Assembly (NCBI GenBank): GCA_009746045.1
Contig: RPFO01000026.1
Location: 3,728,563-3,792,562, forward strand
Reading direction: 5' to 3'
From: Mesostigma viride
Taxonomy: Eukaryota > Streptophyta > Mesostigmatophyceae > Mesostigmatales > Mesostigmataceae
Length of the DNA: 64,000 bases
The notes beneath the pieces are model-generated. The model did no database searches. It was given only the letters and a program-made list of their open reading frames with translations, and was not told where the DNA came from. Shown here piece after piece: positions 43,985-64,000 of this stretch. Made by a program: the position numbers and the translations under genes. The first letter of the stretch is position 1, and every line of letters starts with the position of its first letter.

Positions 43985-46042
43985 TTGCTGATCTCACCTT
44001 TCATTCATGCTGCGATGGATGAGCTGTGTTTGCCACACATTCTGCATTTGCCGCAAGTGCAGGCTGCGATGCCGCTCGTGGTGCGCAACACTTTCGGCAC
44101 TCCCATTGCTGCCTGGCATTACTCTCCCACCTTGGGACAAATGGTTTTCAGCAACGGGAAGGTCAGCCGCGATACAACGCCCACCGAGCTGGCCACCATC
44201 TTGGCAGGGCCCTGCCCCTGCCAACAACAACGGTATTTCAAGTACCTTGATCCCACCTCACAGCACGTCATGACCGCTGACCTCAGCATCCTGCCGAGCC
44301 ACACGCTTGTAGACCTTTTTGCCAAAGGCACCAAGTTTCGGCCGTGGGTCCAGCGCACGTGTGCCAAAGAGGTGAATGCACTGCTCTCCACATCACTGCG
44401 CAAATTTTGCAATGCCATGAGCACGGACCTACAGCTTGCTCCCCTTGCCATGGAACCGTGGTTTCGCGCCGTCATTCACGAATGCAATGCACGTCTCACC
44501 AGGCTTGATTACCGTCTCCAGCAGGTCCACCGCACCACCTGGCTCAACACCACAGATAAAGCACTTCTTGACCACTTCAAGCAGGACTTTATCATCACGT
44601 GTGTTGACAAGAGTGCCAACAACTTTGCTTTCATATGCAAGAAGCACTACCTTGCTACTTTGCAACACGAGTTGGCGTCCAGCCCTACCTATGTTCAGCG
44701 TGCACAGTCCACCGCCAGTATCACCGCTGCTCATCGGGCTTTTCTGCACAGCCAAAACATTTTTGCTCGGGCATTCCTTAAGCGGCAGCGACGCGCCACC
44801 ACCACTACGTTCCCATATCTGTATCTCACTCTTAAGCTGCACAAAACTCCTGTTGCTTTGCGCACCATTGCTGCGTCGCATTCAGCCCCACTGATGCCTC
44901 TCTCGAAACTCATCTGCCATGCTTTGAATGCTCTTCTCCCCGAAGCCAATGCATTATGGGTGGAGGTGCTGTCGAATGCCGGGTATGAATGCGCTGGTAG
45001 TTGGATCGTCATAGACTCAGCCCAAGTACGCCTACGCCTTGCCGCCCTTAGCCGTTCTAAGACAGCAGCAGAGAAACGTATACCTATGCCCATAGCCACC
45101 TATGATTTCACCACTCTATATACCACACTAGATTTGCACGATTTGAAAGCTCGTTTAGATAGCCTCCTTACTCGTCTGTATGCACGTAGGCCTCACGGGC
45201 GCAACCACCTGCACGTGCGTGTTTCTCAGACCAAGCCCACGGCAACGTGGCTCTCAGGGATCGCGGCAGGTGCTATCGTGCGGGATGGTTATAATTATAT
45301 TATCACGAAGGCTGACCTTGTCCATTGGATCTCTTATCTTGTTGATAACACCTTCATCTGTTTTGCGGGCAATGTATACCAACAAGCTATCGGCATCCCT
45401 ATGGGCACTAACTGTGCCGGGCTCCTTGCAAACCTCTATCTATACACTTATGAGCTTGCATTCATGGAGAATCTCATTGCCTCAAACGATGATGTTCTCA
45501 TCAGGCGTTTTATCCATACATGTCGATACATTGATGATGTCATCGCTTTCGACAACCCTGATTTCGCAACCCATTTGTATATCACCGCTGGTCTGCCTGG
45601 CATCTACCCGCAAGCGTCCCTCACATTAAAGCTCACGTCGGAGGATACTCATTGCAATTACCTCGATCTTAACATTACCCATAACAAGAAGGGCTGGCGT
45701 ACGGCTATCTATGATAAGCGCAAGGATCCTAAATACCAGCAAATTCCTTTTATTCGTTACCCCGATATTCACAGTCTCCTTTCCCACACAGCAAAATATG
45801 GTGTTGTTCTTTCTCAGTTACATCGTTTTTCCCGTCTTTGTTCTTATCGTGTTGATTTCATCACGACTCTTGTTGAACTCTTGCAGCGTTTATTGGTCAA
45901 AGACTATGACCGAGCCATTATGCTCCGTCAAGTCCGATGTTTTTTGCAACGTCACCCACATCTGTTCGGTGCTGCCCCTTGGCACAAGCTCTACAAACAG
46001 GTCGTGGACCGGCTGGATCGCATAGTATCTCCGCACATCTGA
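43985..46042 (+). CDS. Intact reverse transcriptase ORF, unclassified/Penelope-like
   Basis: This 685-codon frame is open throughout. The first ATG is at 44015 and the frame is also open upstream, so the start is uncertain. Reverse transcriptase motifs run in order: DKSANNFAFICKKHY; YLTLKLHKTPVALRTI (KxHK motif as in Penelope-like and telomerase-type RTs); TYDFTTLYTTL (first catalytic Asp); AIGIPMGTNCAGLLANLYLY; CRYIDDVIAF (catalytic YIDD); LTLKLTSEDTHCNYLDL; and YDKRKDPKYQQIPFIRYPD to KYGVVLSQLHRFSRLC. There is no GIY-YIG, AP endonuclease or RNase H domain in the frame. Similar proteins occur widely in algae and invertebrates. The upstream ORF1 ends 274 bp before; whether both belong to one element is unclear. 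The lack of stops suggests recent activity. Confidence 0.8.
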   Translation: MLISPFIHAAMDELCLPHILHLPQVQAAMPLVVRNTFGTPIAAWHYSPTLGQMVFSNGKVSRDTTPTELATILAGPCPCQQQRYFKYLDPTSQHVMTADLSILPSHTLVDLFAKGTKFRPWVQRTCAKEVNALLSTSLRKFCNAMSTDLQLAPLAMEPWFRAVIHECNARLTRLDYRLQQVHRTTWLNTTDKALLDHFKQDFIITCVDKSANNFAFICKKHYLATLQHELASSPTYVQRAQSTASITAAHRAFLHSQNIFARAFLKRQRRATTTTFPYLYLTLKLHKTPVALRTIAASHSAPLMPLSKLICHALNALLPEANALWVEVLSNAGYECAGSWIVIDSAQVRLRLAALSRSKTAAEKRIPMPIATYDFTTLYTTLDLHDLKARLDSLLTRLYARRPHGRNHLHVRVSQTKPTATWLSGIAAGAIVRDGYNYIITKADLVHWISYLVDNTFICFAGNVYQQAIGIPMGTNCAGLLANLYLYTYELAFMENLIASNDDVLIRRFIHTCRYIDDVIAFDNPDFATHLYITAGLPGIYPQASLTLKLTSEDTHCNYLDLNITHNKKGWRTAIYDKRKDPKYQQIPFIRYPDIHSLLSHTAKYGVVLSQLHRFSRLCSYRVDFITTLVELLQRLLVKDYDRAIMLRQVRCFLQRHPHLFGAAPWHKLYKQVVDRLDRIVSPHI

Positions 46043-46362
46043 ACCCTGTGATGCCAGATCTCCTTTGCGGCCGTTCCGAGCTTGGCACTGGATTCGTTGT
46101 CCACATCGTCGCGTCGCTGCCGCAACACGATGTTTTCTGGCATCCGCGGGCTTTTGGTTCCCGCCGCACATTTGAAAGTGCTGTCCTCCGGCTTTTTGCC
46201 TTTGCACCGTGTGCAGTTCTTGGACGTTTGGAATCATGGCATGGCTAACGTGATGACTGACTAGCTAGACCTTTTCAGTGGTTTTCCATTTGCGGGTATT
46301 TCCTCGTAAATGGTGGGAGAGCGATCGCAGCAATGGTGCTCACCACTAGACACTCCCGGCCA

Positions 46363-46602
46363 GTTAGGCTAGAAACACACGCCCTGATCAAGCATGCTGT
46401 TTCCGGCCCCACCGTCTAGGTCATCTAGTCGCTCCACACGTAAGCCAGCCATAATTTCAATGCACAAGGATACACATTTCCATCACCATTCATCTTCATC
46501 ATCCTGAACGACTCGAAAACGCGGAAAAGATAACGGCAGGCTCGAGCTACCATGGTCCGGATTCTCCCGATTTCTGGCCTGCGCTGGTTGTCTCTTTGAT
46601 GC
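46363..46602 (+). mobile_element. Retroposon R1, longest reference copy
   Basis: It runs from ACACACGCCCTGATCAAGCA through CCGTCTAGGTCATCTAGTCG, ACGTAAGCCAGCCATAATTT, AAGATAACGGCAGGCTCGAG and GATTTCTGGCCT to GCGCTGGTTGTCTCTTTGAT. There are no coding frames. This copy defines the orientation in which all shorter copies share the 3' end. Confidence 0.75.
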
Positions 46603-46810
46603 TACGTCCTGGCTTCGATCAGATTACTTGCCCACGCTCCTTGTTATGATATGCTCACACGGGTCTTATTGCACCCACAGTATGCCGGATCGTTAGCGTG
46701 TCCGTTTAGCTAGCGCGCCCGAATGCAGCTGTGGCATGCCTTTGGCATGAAGGAGACTGGGGGTCTCTGCCCTTTCTCCTGTTGTGCACACACAGGGATT
46801 AAAAGCACTT

Positions 46811-46860
46811 CGGTGCTCCGTGACTACCCAACGGGAGCACGTGTTTTAATTAATTTTAAT
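46811..46860 (+). mobile_element. Retroposon 3' end: hairpin plus (AATT) tail
   Basis: GGTGCTCCGTGACTACCCAA followed by CGGGAGCACG (stem GTGCTCC/GGGAGCAC) is followed by TTTTAATTAATTTTAATTA. Confidence 0.65.
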
Positions 46861-46965
46861 TAGCTGCCAGTTTGGGTGGGAGGGTCCATGCCTCGGCGCC
46901 ATACGTGAGCACCGTGAGGACGAGGACCTTGAAGAGCATGCGCTTGCGGTGCCCGTAGCCAATGC
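46861..46965 (-). mobile_element. LINE copy E, about 100-bp internal fragment
   Basis: The minus strand reads HRKRMLFKVLVLTVLTYGAE, then AWTLPPKLAA, and then runs straight into AATTAAAATTAATTAAAA. The break is at the same KLAA codons where copy D begins. It is both 5'- and 3'-truncated. Confidence 0.75.
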
Positions 46966-47035
46966 CCGTAGCCAATGTAGATAGATTAGACCGGTAGGAA
47001 TGTTTGCACCCATCCATCCATCCGGCCATCGGGGT

Positions 47036-47092
47036 TAATGCTCCGTGACTCCCCAACGGGAGCACGAGTCTAATTAATTAATTAATTAATTG
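47036..47092 (+). mobile_element. Retroposon 3' end: hairpin plus (AATT)n tail
   Basis: ATGCTCCGTGACTCCCCAAC followed by GGGAGCACGA and TCTAATTAATTAATTAATTA. A more degraded version lies at 47612-47636 without a tail. Confidence 0.65.
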
Positions 47093-48530
47093 CGGTGCCC
47101 GCCCAGGCCCTTCGCCTTATATTGTGTAATAGATTCGGAAGATTATATCAGCATGTGCGTCTTAGAAAGACGAAGCGATAGTGATATTCACAGCTGAATT
47201 TGGGGCTCAAACGTGAAAGCTATGAGCGCCGCCGTCAGCCATGGCTACCTCGTGGCTCGTGGCTCGTGCTCTAGCTATACTACGACAGGTCATACATGCA
47301 ATGTGTTCAGGCAACGTCATGCATTAATTAACTAACGTCATGCACCCGCATATGCGTTACATTTTCCAGGTAAAAAATGCGGCAATTATGACGGGGGCCA
47401 GAAGCTTTTTTCCATTAGGCATGTGCACATGCTGTGCACGCTCATTAAAGTAGTATGGATTACAAGCAACGTAGACAGCTGCAGTAGGGCATTTGGCCCG
47501 GCCGCACCAATTATCACCCTGTGGCATGCCTGCACATGGCGTGAGGGAAGGGGGGGGGTTCTGCCCCCCTACCAGCTATATGCACACTAGCTCAAATATT
47601 TCAAGACGTTTGGCTCCGTGACTCCCCCAACGGGATATGCGAAATTCATCGGGAATTTTTTTTGCTGCAGGTAGGTGGGTCCGAGAGAAAATCGGCGACA
47701 AAACTGGCACCCACCTGTGACGCCAAAATGCCGAAGGATTCAGCAGAATATTTTGTGGCGAAAAAAAAATAACGGCAAGCAATATACGACCGCAGAAGCA
47801 TACACTTAAATTTCCAGCCTCGATGCTGCCTTAAATTTATTCGCTCACGATAGCCTGCCAGGCCGCCAGGCCTGTCAGTGGAAATTCGGTCACCGTCGTG
47901 CACGCACACACAAAAAATCTCATTTCGCGCCTCCAGGTTTTCGGGTCCTTCTTAAGAGGCTGCATTTTGGCGGGGCTCGGACCGTTGTGCATACCAGCTG
48001 GTCTACTACTTGTTGCTTGCCTCGACAATACTAGCTGGTCCAGTACATACGGAACATCACGGTCGCTGTGCTCATCTTGATCTGGCTAGCTAGTTCACTC
48101 AGGCCGGGCCGTGCATGCATATGGACACACAGAAAAAAGTTTTTTCTGTGTGTCACTGGATTAAGTAGAAACCCTGCCTGTGGCAATCCCACGTAGGCAT
48201 GTACACCCACTGCACCTTGTGATCAATTTTACCGCTGGGACACACTTGTCTGCTCACAATCCCAAGGGGCAGCTCGCCCGTATTGCACTGCCCTTATATT
48301 CAGTCTCCAGAATGGGGATCCCTCCACTTTGCACATTGATCTCGTTCATCTTCGTGTGACCTTGCCAGAATTGTATTTACATGCGAGCTGGCAGACCCTT
48401 GGGCATGATGGGCAGGCCTGCAAACAGGGGAGATAACATCCAAGGAATGAACCATGCCAGGTCAGAATCCCGGCACATGCCAGTTCTCTCAGCATGCACA
48501 TTTTACTGCTAATCATCCTAGTGGTGTGTC
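47093..48530. other. Gene-free stretch
   Basis: No supported coding region. It contains a hairpin at about 48125-48158 (GACACACAGAAAAAAG and CTTTTTTCTGTGTGTC, a near-perfect inverted repeat). It might hold a terminal exon of HPR1, which I cannot identify. Confidence 0.45.
48121..48160. repeat. Perfect short hairpin ACACACAGAAAAAAG / CTTTTTTCTGTGTGT
   Basis: GGACACACAGAAAAAAGTTT is followed immediately by TTTCTGTGTGTCACTGG. The stem is about 14 bp with almost no loop. As RNA it would be a strong stem, but it lacks a known family signature. Confidence 0.7.
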
Positions 48531-48535
48531 GTGTG

Positions 48536-49480
48536 ACGTTACGTTACGTTACGTTACGTTACGTTACGTTACGTTACGTTACGTTACGTTACGCCACGCC
48601 ACGCCACGCCCTGCCACGCCCTGCCCTGCCACGCCCTGCCCTGCCACGCCCTGCCCTGCCACGCCCTGCCACGCCACGCCACGCCACGCCATGCCACGCC
48701 ACGCCCTGCCACGCCACGCCGCGCCGCGCCGCGCCCTGCCACGCCCTGCCACGCCCTGCCACGCCCTGCCACGCCCTGCCACGCCCTGCCACGCCCTGCC
48801 ACGCCACGCCACGCCACGCCACGCCACGCCACGCCCCGCCAGGCCCCGCCCCGCCCCGCCCCGCCCCGCCCCGCCCCGCCCCGCCCCGCCCCGCCCCGCC
48901 CCGCCCCGCCCCGCCCCGCCCCGCCCCGCCCCGCCCGCCCGCCCCGCCCCGCCCCGCCCCGCCCCGCCCCGCCCCGCCCCGCCCCGCCCCGCCCCGCCCC
49001 GCCCTGCCCTGCCCTGCCCTGCCCTGCCCTGCCACGCCCTGCCACGCCCTGCCCTGCCACGCCCTGCCCTGCCACGCCCTGCCCTGCCACGCCCTGCCAC
49101 GCCCTGCCACGCCCTGCCACGCCCTGCTTCGCCCTGCCACGCCCTGCCACGCCACACCACGCCCTGCCACACCACGCCCTGCCACGCCCTGCCACGCCCT
49201 GCCCTGCCCTGCCCTGCCCTGCCCTGCCCTGCCCTGCCCTGCCCTGCCCTGCCCTGCCCTGCCACACCACGCCCTGCCACGCCCTGCCCTGCCCTGCCCT
49301 GCCCTGCCCTGCCCTGCCCTGCCCTGCCGTGCCGTGCCGTGCCGTGCCGTGCCGTGCCGTGCCGTGCCGTGCCGTGCCGTGCCGTGCCGTGCCGTGCCGT
49401 GCCGTGCCGTGCCGTGCCGTGCCGTGCCCTGCCCTGCCCTGCCCTGCCGTGCCCTGCCCTGCCCTGCCCTGCCCTGCCGT
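48536..49480 (+). repeat. Block-structured pentanucleotide array
   Basis: (ACGTT)n runs to about 48590, then interspersed GCCAC/GCCCT units to about 48833, (GCCCC)n to about 49003, GCCCT with scattered GCCAC units to about 49325, (GCCGT)n to about 49425 and GCCCT again to the end. Units differ by one or two bases between blocks. All six frames are open for long distances only because of the period; the 300-400 codon frames are not genes. It lies 3' of the last identified HPR1 exon. Confidence 0.95.
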
Positions 49481-49917
49481 GGTGCATGTCATGTCATGCT
49501 CTGCGTACCGTGCTATGCACTTTGGGAACAGCAGGCCTGGTGGTGCTTCTTGCTTGGAGGCCTGGTGGTGTTTTACATTGCAACACCTACCCCCAAGAAA
49601 ACACAAGTGAATGTCACCAAACGAAATAACCCTAGGAAGGCCGGTCGACATTGGACGTTGTTCTACGCAACTGCTGAACCACTCATCGCCCTAACAAAAG
49701 TCACTGGGATACGTACGTGAATGAGTGGCATTCACGAATATTCTAAGCGTGGTGGATGGCAGCATAGAAATGTATCTATATGCACCAATATATATTCACC
49801 AATACTGAATACTTACGCTAATTATTAAAGCAAGGCGGAAAAAAGAACGAACAAGAAGAACCAATATGTATGCTAGGGTTTAGGGTATAGATATGTATAA
49901 CCCCAAATACGTATGCA

Positions 49918-60824
<10,907 letters not shown>

Positions 60825-61194
60825 GGGAAAGTATAGAAGCCTAGGTTAGCTGCGCAATCGGTAAAAGCTCGTGTTTCTTATCGATGCCGAGTTTTTTGTT
60901 GACAGCCAGCCAGCTAATGTGCAATCGACGAGAACCACCTAATTGCAGTGGATGAGGGGAGTACGCTCGCTGAGACACCGTCGCATCGGAGATCTGCCCC
61001 ACCGGCTGACTCACGGTTAACCGTATTTACGCGAGCCCGCATGCGCCACGCCACGCGTCAGGAGCCTGCGCACAAATGATCGGTTACGCAAGGTGTCAGT
61101 CATATGTAATCCGGGCCTCACTATAGGTTCTCTGCTAGCTGCCCATGTGCGGCGTTAAGTTGAGTTGAGTTGAGGTTTTTCCCACGCCGGTGAA

Positions 61195-61367
61195 CTCCGG
61201 TGATGTACCTTTCGATGAACCTTTCACCTATCACACTACCCTCAGAGGGTAACCAGCTGGTCGATACGTGGTACCTCTTCACCTAATGATATTCCTATTG
61301 GTTAATAAAAATACCCATTTACCCGGAAAACTCCGGTGATGTGCGGCGTGGGACACAACAACAACAA
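61195..61367 (+). repeat. Short element ending GTGCGGCGTGGG(AC)ACAACAACAA
   Basis: It contains CCTTTCACCTATCACACTAC, CCTATTGGTTAATAAAAATA and CCCATTTACCCGG, then GATGTGCGGCGTGGGACACA and (AAC)n. The related element at 61740-61955 shares CACCT...TTGG(T/C)TAATAAAA(A)TA(T)ACCCATTT. Confidence 0.6.
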
Positions 61368-61739
61368 CAAACCGGGCCTCGGGCCGCCGTACTATCTAGT
61401 TCCTACAACTGGCCACTGGTTGTCTGGTTCTGTGGCTGGCTGCGCCCCTAGCAGCAGGCAGCATTAGTGGAAATCCGAGCAAACAGTCGGGGAAATCCGA
61501 AATGGCGCGGAGCTACATGAAGCTGTATGTATTCTGATCATCAGCTGTATGTATGTTGTTAGAATCCCACGCCGCACAAGCATCTACAATCATGTTGTTG
61601 TTGTTGTTGTTGTTGTTGTTGGAAGCATGTAACCGCTACGTTCTCAACTCATCTTGACGATTGCCGGCCTTGCCATTTGGCGAGAGTGGAAAACTGGAAA
61701 TTCTATGGAAGTTGAGTGGTTGTTGCCCAGTATTCACCA

Positions 61740-61955
61740 GTATGCCTCATGGCGACATTACTCAGGTCCAATGGCTCCCCTGGTCTAATAACGCGCCCTA
61801 TTAGCCTTTCACCTGTCACCGCCACACGTGTGTGTGCCCACCTTCATTAGGATTCGCTGATACTCATTTCCCCTCTCACCTCTTTGGTCCGTAATTGGCT
61901 AATAAAATATACCCATTTGGAAGTGGTTGTTGCCCACGCCGCACATGGGCTGCAG
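61740..61955 (+). repeat. Second related short element
   Basis: It has CCTATTAGCCTTTCACCTGT, CGTAATTGGCTAATAAAATA and TACCCATTTGG in the same order as 61195-61367. It is followed by GTTGTTGCCCACGCCGCACA, the hairpin/AAC motif in reverse orientation. Confidence 0.55.
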
Positions 61956-62372
61956 GAAGTCGAGTTAGTTAACTAGTTACTTTTATCACACGTCTCACAT
62001 TGGCAGGAAGTCGATTTAGTTACTTAGTTATTTGAATCCCAAAGCAGGAAGTCGAGTTTTGTCATCGCTTTTCAGTCCGTCCGTCCGCCGTTTCCGTTCT
62101 CCTCACAGAGTTTGCCGCCTGCTCCTGGATCAGCGCTTTTAACTTGCGCGAATCCCACGCGTAAAGTTAACCACCGGAGGAAATATCGCGTCGAGCCCAG
62201 TTTCTCCCGGGTTCAAACGTTGTTGCCGTGCTCGTCAGTCGTGAGCGCTTGATCCCCTTTCGCCCTTGATTCGGGCAACAACGACGAAGAGAGGCACCAC
62301 TGCAAAGAGGGAAAGACACACCGAACGCGTGAAATTTGATCTCCTTTCAAGGTAGTTTTCGTTAGATTAATT

Positions 62373-64000
62373 ATGTCGAGCTTTCTGTCTTGGGATACGG
62401 AAAATCCGCCTACAGACACGGAGCAGCGTCGCAGCAGTCTCCATGTCACTCAGGTTGGTTGAAGAATGGGAGGATTTCTTCTTCCCTCGGAGGCATCTCT
62501 GGCGGGAAAAGGACTTTTTTTTTTACGTGTGTGATCAATTGTGTCTAGTATTTCATTTTTTCTTGCAACTTTTGCGGCGTATCAGCGGTCATTTGGTCCA
62601 CTCTTGTCACTGAAATATTTTTGTCGATGTCTGGCATGTGCTTTATCTTTCCCGCCAGCCTGCCGGAGGGACCGGGCATATGGAGACAAACCTGACACTC
62701 AACGCGCCGGATTTTAGGTAAGCAGGACACTAGCCAACATGTTGCAAAAAGGAAATTTGGCAGTGACTTTCGGTCATATCGGCCTGCGCTGGTTGTCTCC
62801 TTGATATGTCTTTCGCTTTCCTCCTTAGGACAGCTGATTAATCCTGGCTCGCGCATTTCTCACTCGTGTTCCGTTTGCTGCAGGCCCAGCACTGCTCGGT
62901 CCGAGGCAAAGCAGCGAGAGCTGTCAGGCCAGGTCGACTGGCTTGGTGGCCGTGGTACACGTGGCGATTCATCCAATGCGTATGCCAGCGGCAGCGACCA
63001 GAACTGCGGAAACGTTCTTACAGATCGGCGTACCACCCGCGTCCTGCAGGTAACATTTGGTTGGTTGCATTCATTTGCTTTCTCTAGCAAATTGCTTTTT
63101 TGTCAGCGTCAGTGCCCTTGGACTCCTTTATGGTATACTTTCTGTTTATAACTTTCTAAAATAATTCGGAAACTGGGAGTTGTTTTTTTCGTTGTCATGG
63201 AACAGGCTCCAGGAGGTGCAAGCCAGATTGTTTTTGGAGATTCCTCCGCCCCTGCTCCAGTTCAACGGCCAGTGAGCTCCCAGCGGGCTCGTGATTTTGG
63301 CGGCATCAATCTGTTTGGAGACCAGCCCAAACTCCCAGAGCCTGCAGAAACCAAGGCTGTGCCATGCCAGATCTCCAATGTTTCGCATAACTCATGGGCT
63401 ACTGGGCACCAGGTTGAGTACACTCCAGACAAGTCTTCAACCCGTGTTATGAAGGTGTGTTAATACTGTATTTTTGCAGGTGCATTGTTTGTGCAGTCTC
63501 AAGTGTGTATATTGTATTCCTTGTTTTGTCTAGCTTGTTTAACTGTTTCTGACCTGCACTTGACCTGCACTGGAAAGGCATGATAGAGTATTTTCCCCCC
63601 CACACAAACAAGCATGCGCTGGTTGTGTCCTTGAGGTTTAGATTTAGTTGTACTGGTGAGGTTATGTATCATACTGTTGGAATTCACTTGACTGATGCGG
63701 AGCAAAAATTATTGATATGATACTGCAGATTGCATGATACGCCTGCAAGCTTGTGCAGGAGCAGGGTCAGAGATCCCAGCATTAGTCGATGATCTTGGTA
63801 GCTGGGATCAGGACTGATCATGTGAGTGGCGAATGCTGGATATTTGTTTTCCTTCCATGGGGTTCCTTTCTGAACACGCTCTTTCTGGTTTCCCTGCTTG
63901 TTCCCAATGCACCATGGATGGCTCTCTTATAGCAACCTGGGGGCGGGAGCACCCTGGTCATCGGCGATGACACAATGGGCGCGCCCAACGTGCCGGAGCT
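62373..64000 (+). CDS. SPIRAL1/JUPITER-like microtubule-associated protein, 3' incomplete
   Basis: Likely exons are 62373-62453, 62834-63049, 63206-63454 and 63933 to past the window end. The last three joins are clean: RVLQ|APGGAS and RVMK|QPGGGS, both phase 0. The exon 2 acceptor is less sure; a TTAG five bases upstream is an alternative that would need a different exon 1 donor. The protein has a repeated module: QNCGNVLTDRRTTRVLQAPG then GASQIVFGD, and STRVMKQPGGGSTLVIGDD. Plant SPIRAL1 proteins carry N-x-GN-x-ITDRPSTRV..PGGGSSLGYLFG, and animal JUPITER/HN1 proteins carry SSRVL.PPGGGSNFSLG. Both families are small, disordered and associated with microtubules, so a cytoskeletal role is inferred. 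The N-terminus MSSFLSWDTENPPTDTEQRR has no match I know. Confidence 0.65.
62780..62808 (+). mobile_element. R1 3' terminus in SPIRAL1-like intron 1
   Basis: CGGCCT followed by GCGCTGGTTGTCTCCTTGAT and ATG, about 25 bp before the exon 2 acceptor region, in the same orientation as the gene. Confidence 0.65.
63614..63638 (+). mobile_element. R1 3' terminus, degenerate, in SPIRAL1-like intron 3
   Basis: ATGCGCTGGTTGTGTCCTTG followed by AGG. One internal substitution and a changed last base. Confidence 0.5.

Larger units (their letters stand above)
60825..62372. promoter_or_regulatory. Divergent intergenic region between HPR1 and SPIRAL1-like gene
   Basis: The start codons are head to head, 1548 bp apart, so both promoters lie here. 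I cannot place core promoter motifs. It holds two related short elements (61200-61367 and 61740-61955) and a (GTT)n tract at 61591-61621. Confidence 0.5.

Noticed and set aside
44429-44881. 150-codon minus-strand frame and plus-strand overlaps within the RT
   Set aside because: Shadows of the 685-codon RT frame.
48454-49720. Pro/Ala/Thr/Cys- and Gly/Arg-rich frames of 300-408 codons
   Set aside because: A 5-bp period keeps all frames open; no codon bias, start context or domain.

Overview
This is eukaryotic nuclear DNA from the green lineage, most likely a green alga with long, repeat-filled introns (an inference; I cannot name the species). Five split genes can be rebuilt exon by exon. On the minus strand are a GT29 sialyltransferase-like protein (11843-5963, 4 exons, 512 codons), a plant SIK1/Hippo-type Ste20 kinase (34029-17114, 17 exons, 769 codons) and a plant-type hydroxypyruvate reductase HPR1 (60824-49918, 12 exons, about 379 codons). 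On the plus strand are a MED28-like Mediator subunit (35476-37744, 3 exons, 167 codons) and the start of a SPIRAL1/JUPITER-like microtubule protein (62373 to beyond 64000). The plant character of HPR1, the SIK1 tail (a WDF motif, a PGSCxA helix and a C-terminal GxFLLxR motif) and the MED28 tail point to Viridiplantae. Introns are GT-AG, with one apparent GC-AG intron next to a 28-nt micro-exon.

Layout: 1-4260 has no recognisable gene. 4269-4985 is a 404-bp tandem repeat with a tRNA-like box B. 5124-5824 is a truncated LINE with an 11-bp target duplication. 5963-11843 is the GT29 gene. 11844-17113 is intergenic, with a LINE fragment and short retroposons. 17114-34029 is SIK1, whose introns hold at least eight minisatellites. 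34030-35475 is a divergent SIK1/MED28 promoter region. 37745-48535 is a nest of mobile elements: LINE fragments, two LINE ORF1-type proteins, an intact 685-codon reverse transcriptase ORF and several retroposons inserted into one another. 48536-49480 is a pentanucleotide array. 49918-60824 is HPR1. 60825-62372 is a second divergent intergenic region, followed by the SPIRAL1-like gene.

Three patterns are the most unusual. First, several exons are flanked, on the intron or downstream side only, by repeated degenerate copies of their own edge including the splice site. HPR1 exon 3 has about four acceptor-edge copies upstream and about twelve donor-edge copies downstream. Second, a retroposon with the constant terminus GCGCTGGTTGTCTCCTTGAT recurs about eleven times with different 5' truncation points. 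Third, long arrays are built of successive homogeneous blocks whose units differ by one base. The five genes do not form a pathway: photorespiratory/glyoxylate metabolism, Hippo-type signalling, Golgi glycosylation, transcription and microtubules are simply neighbours.
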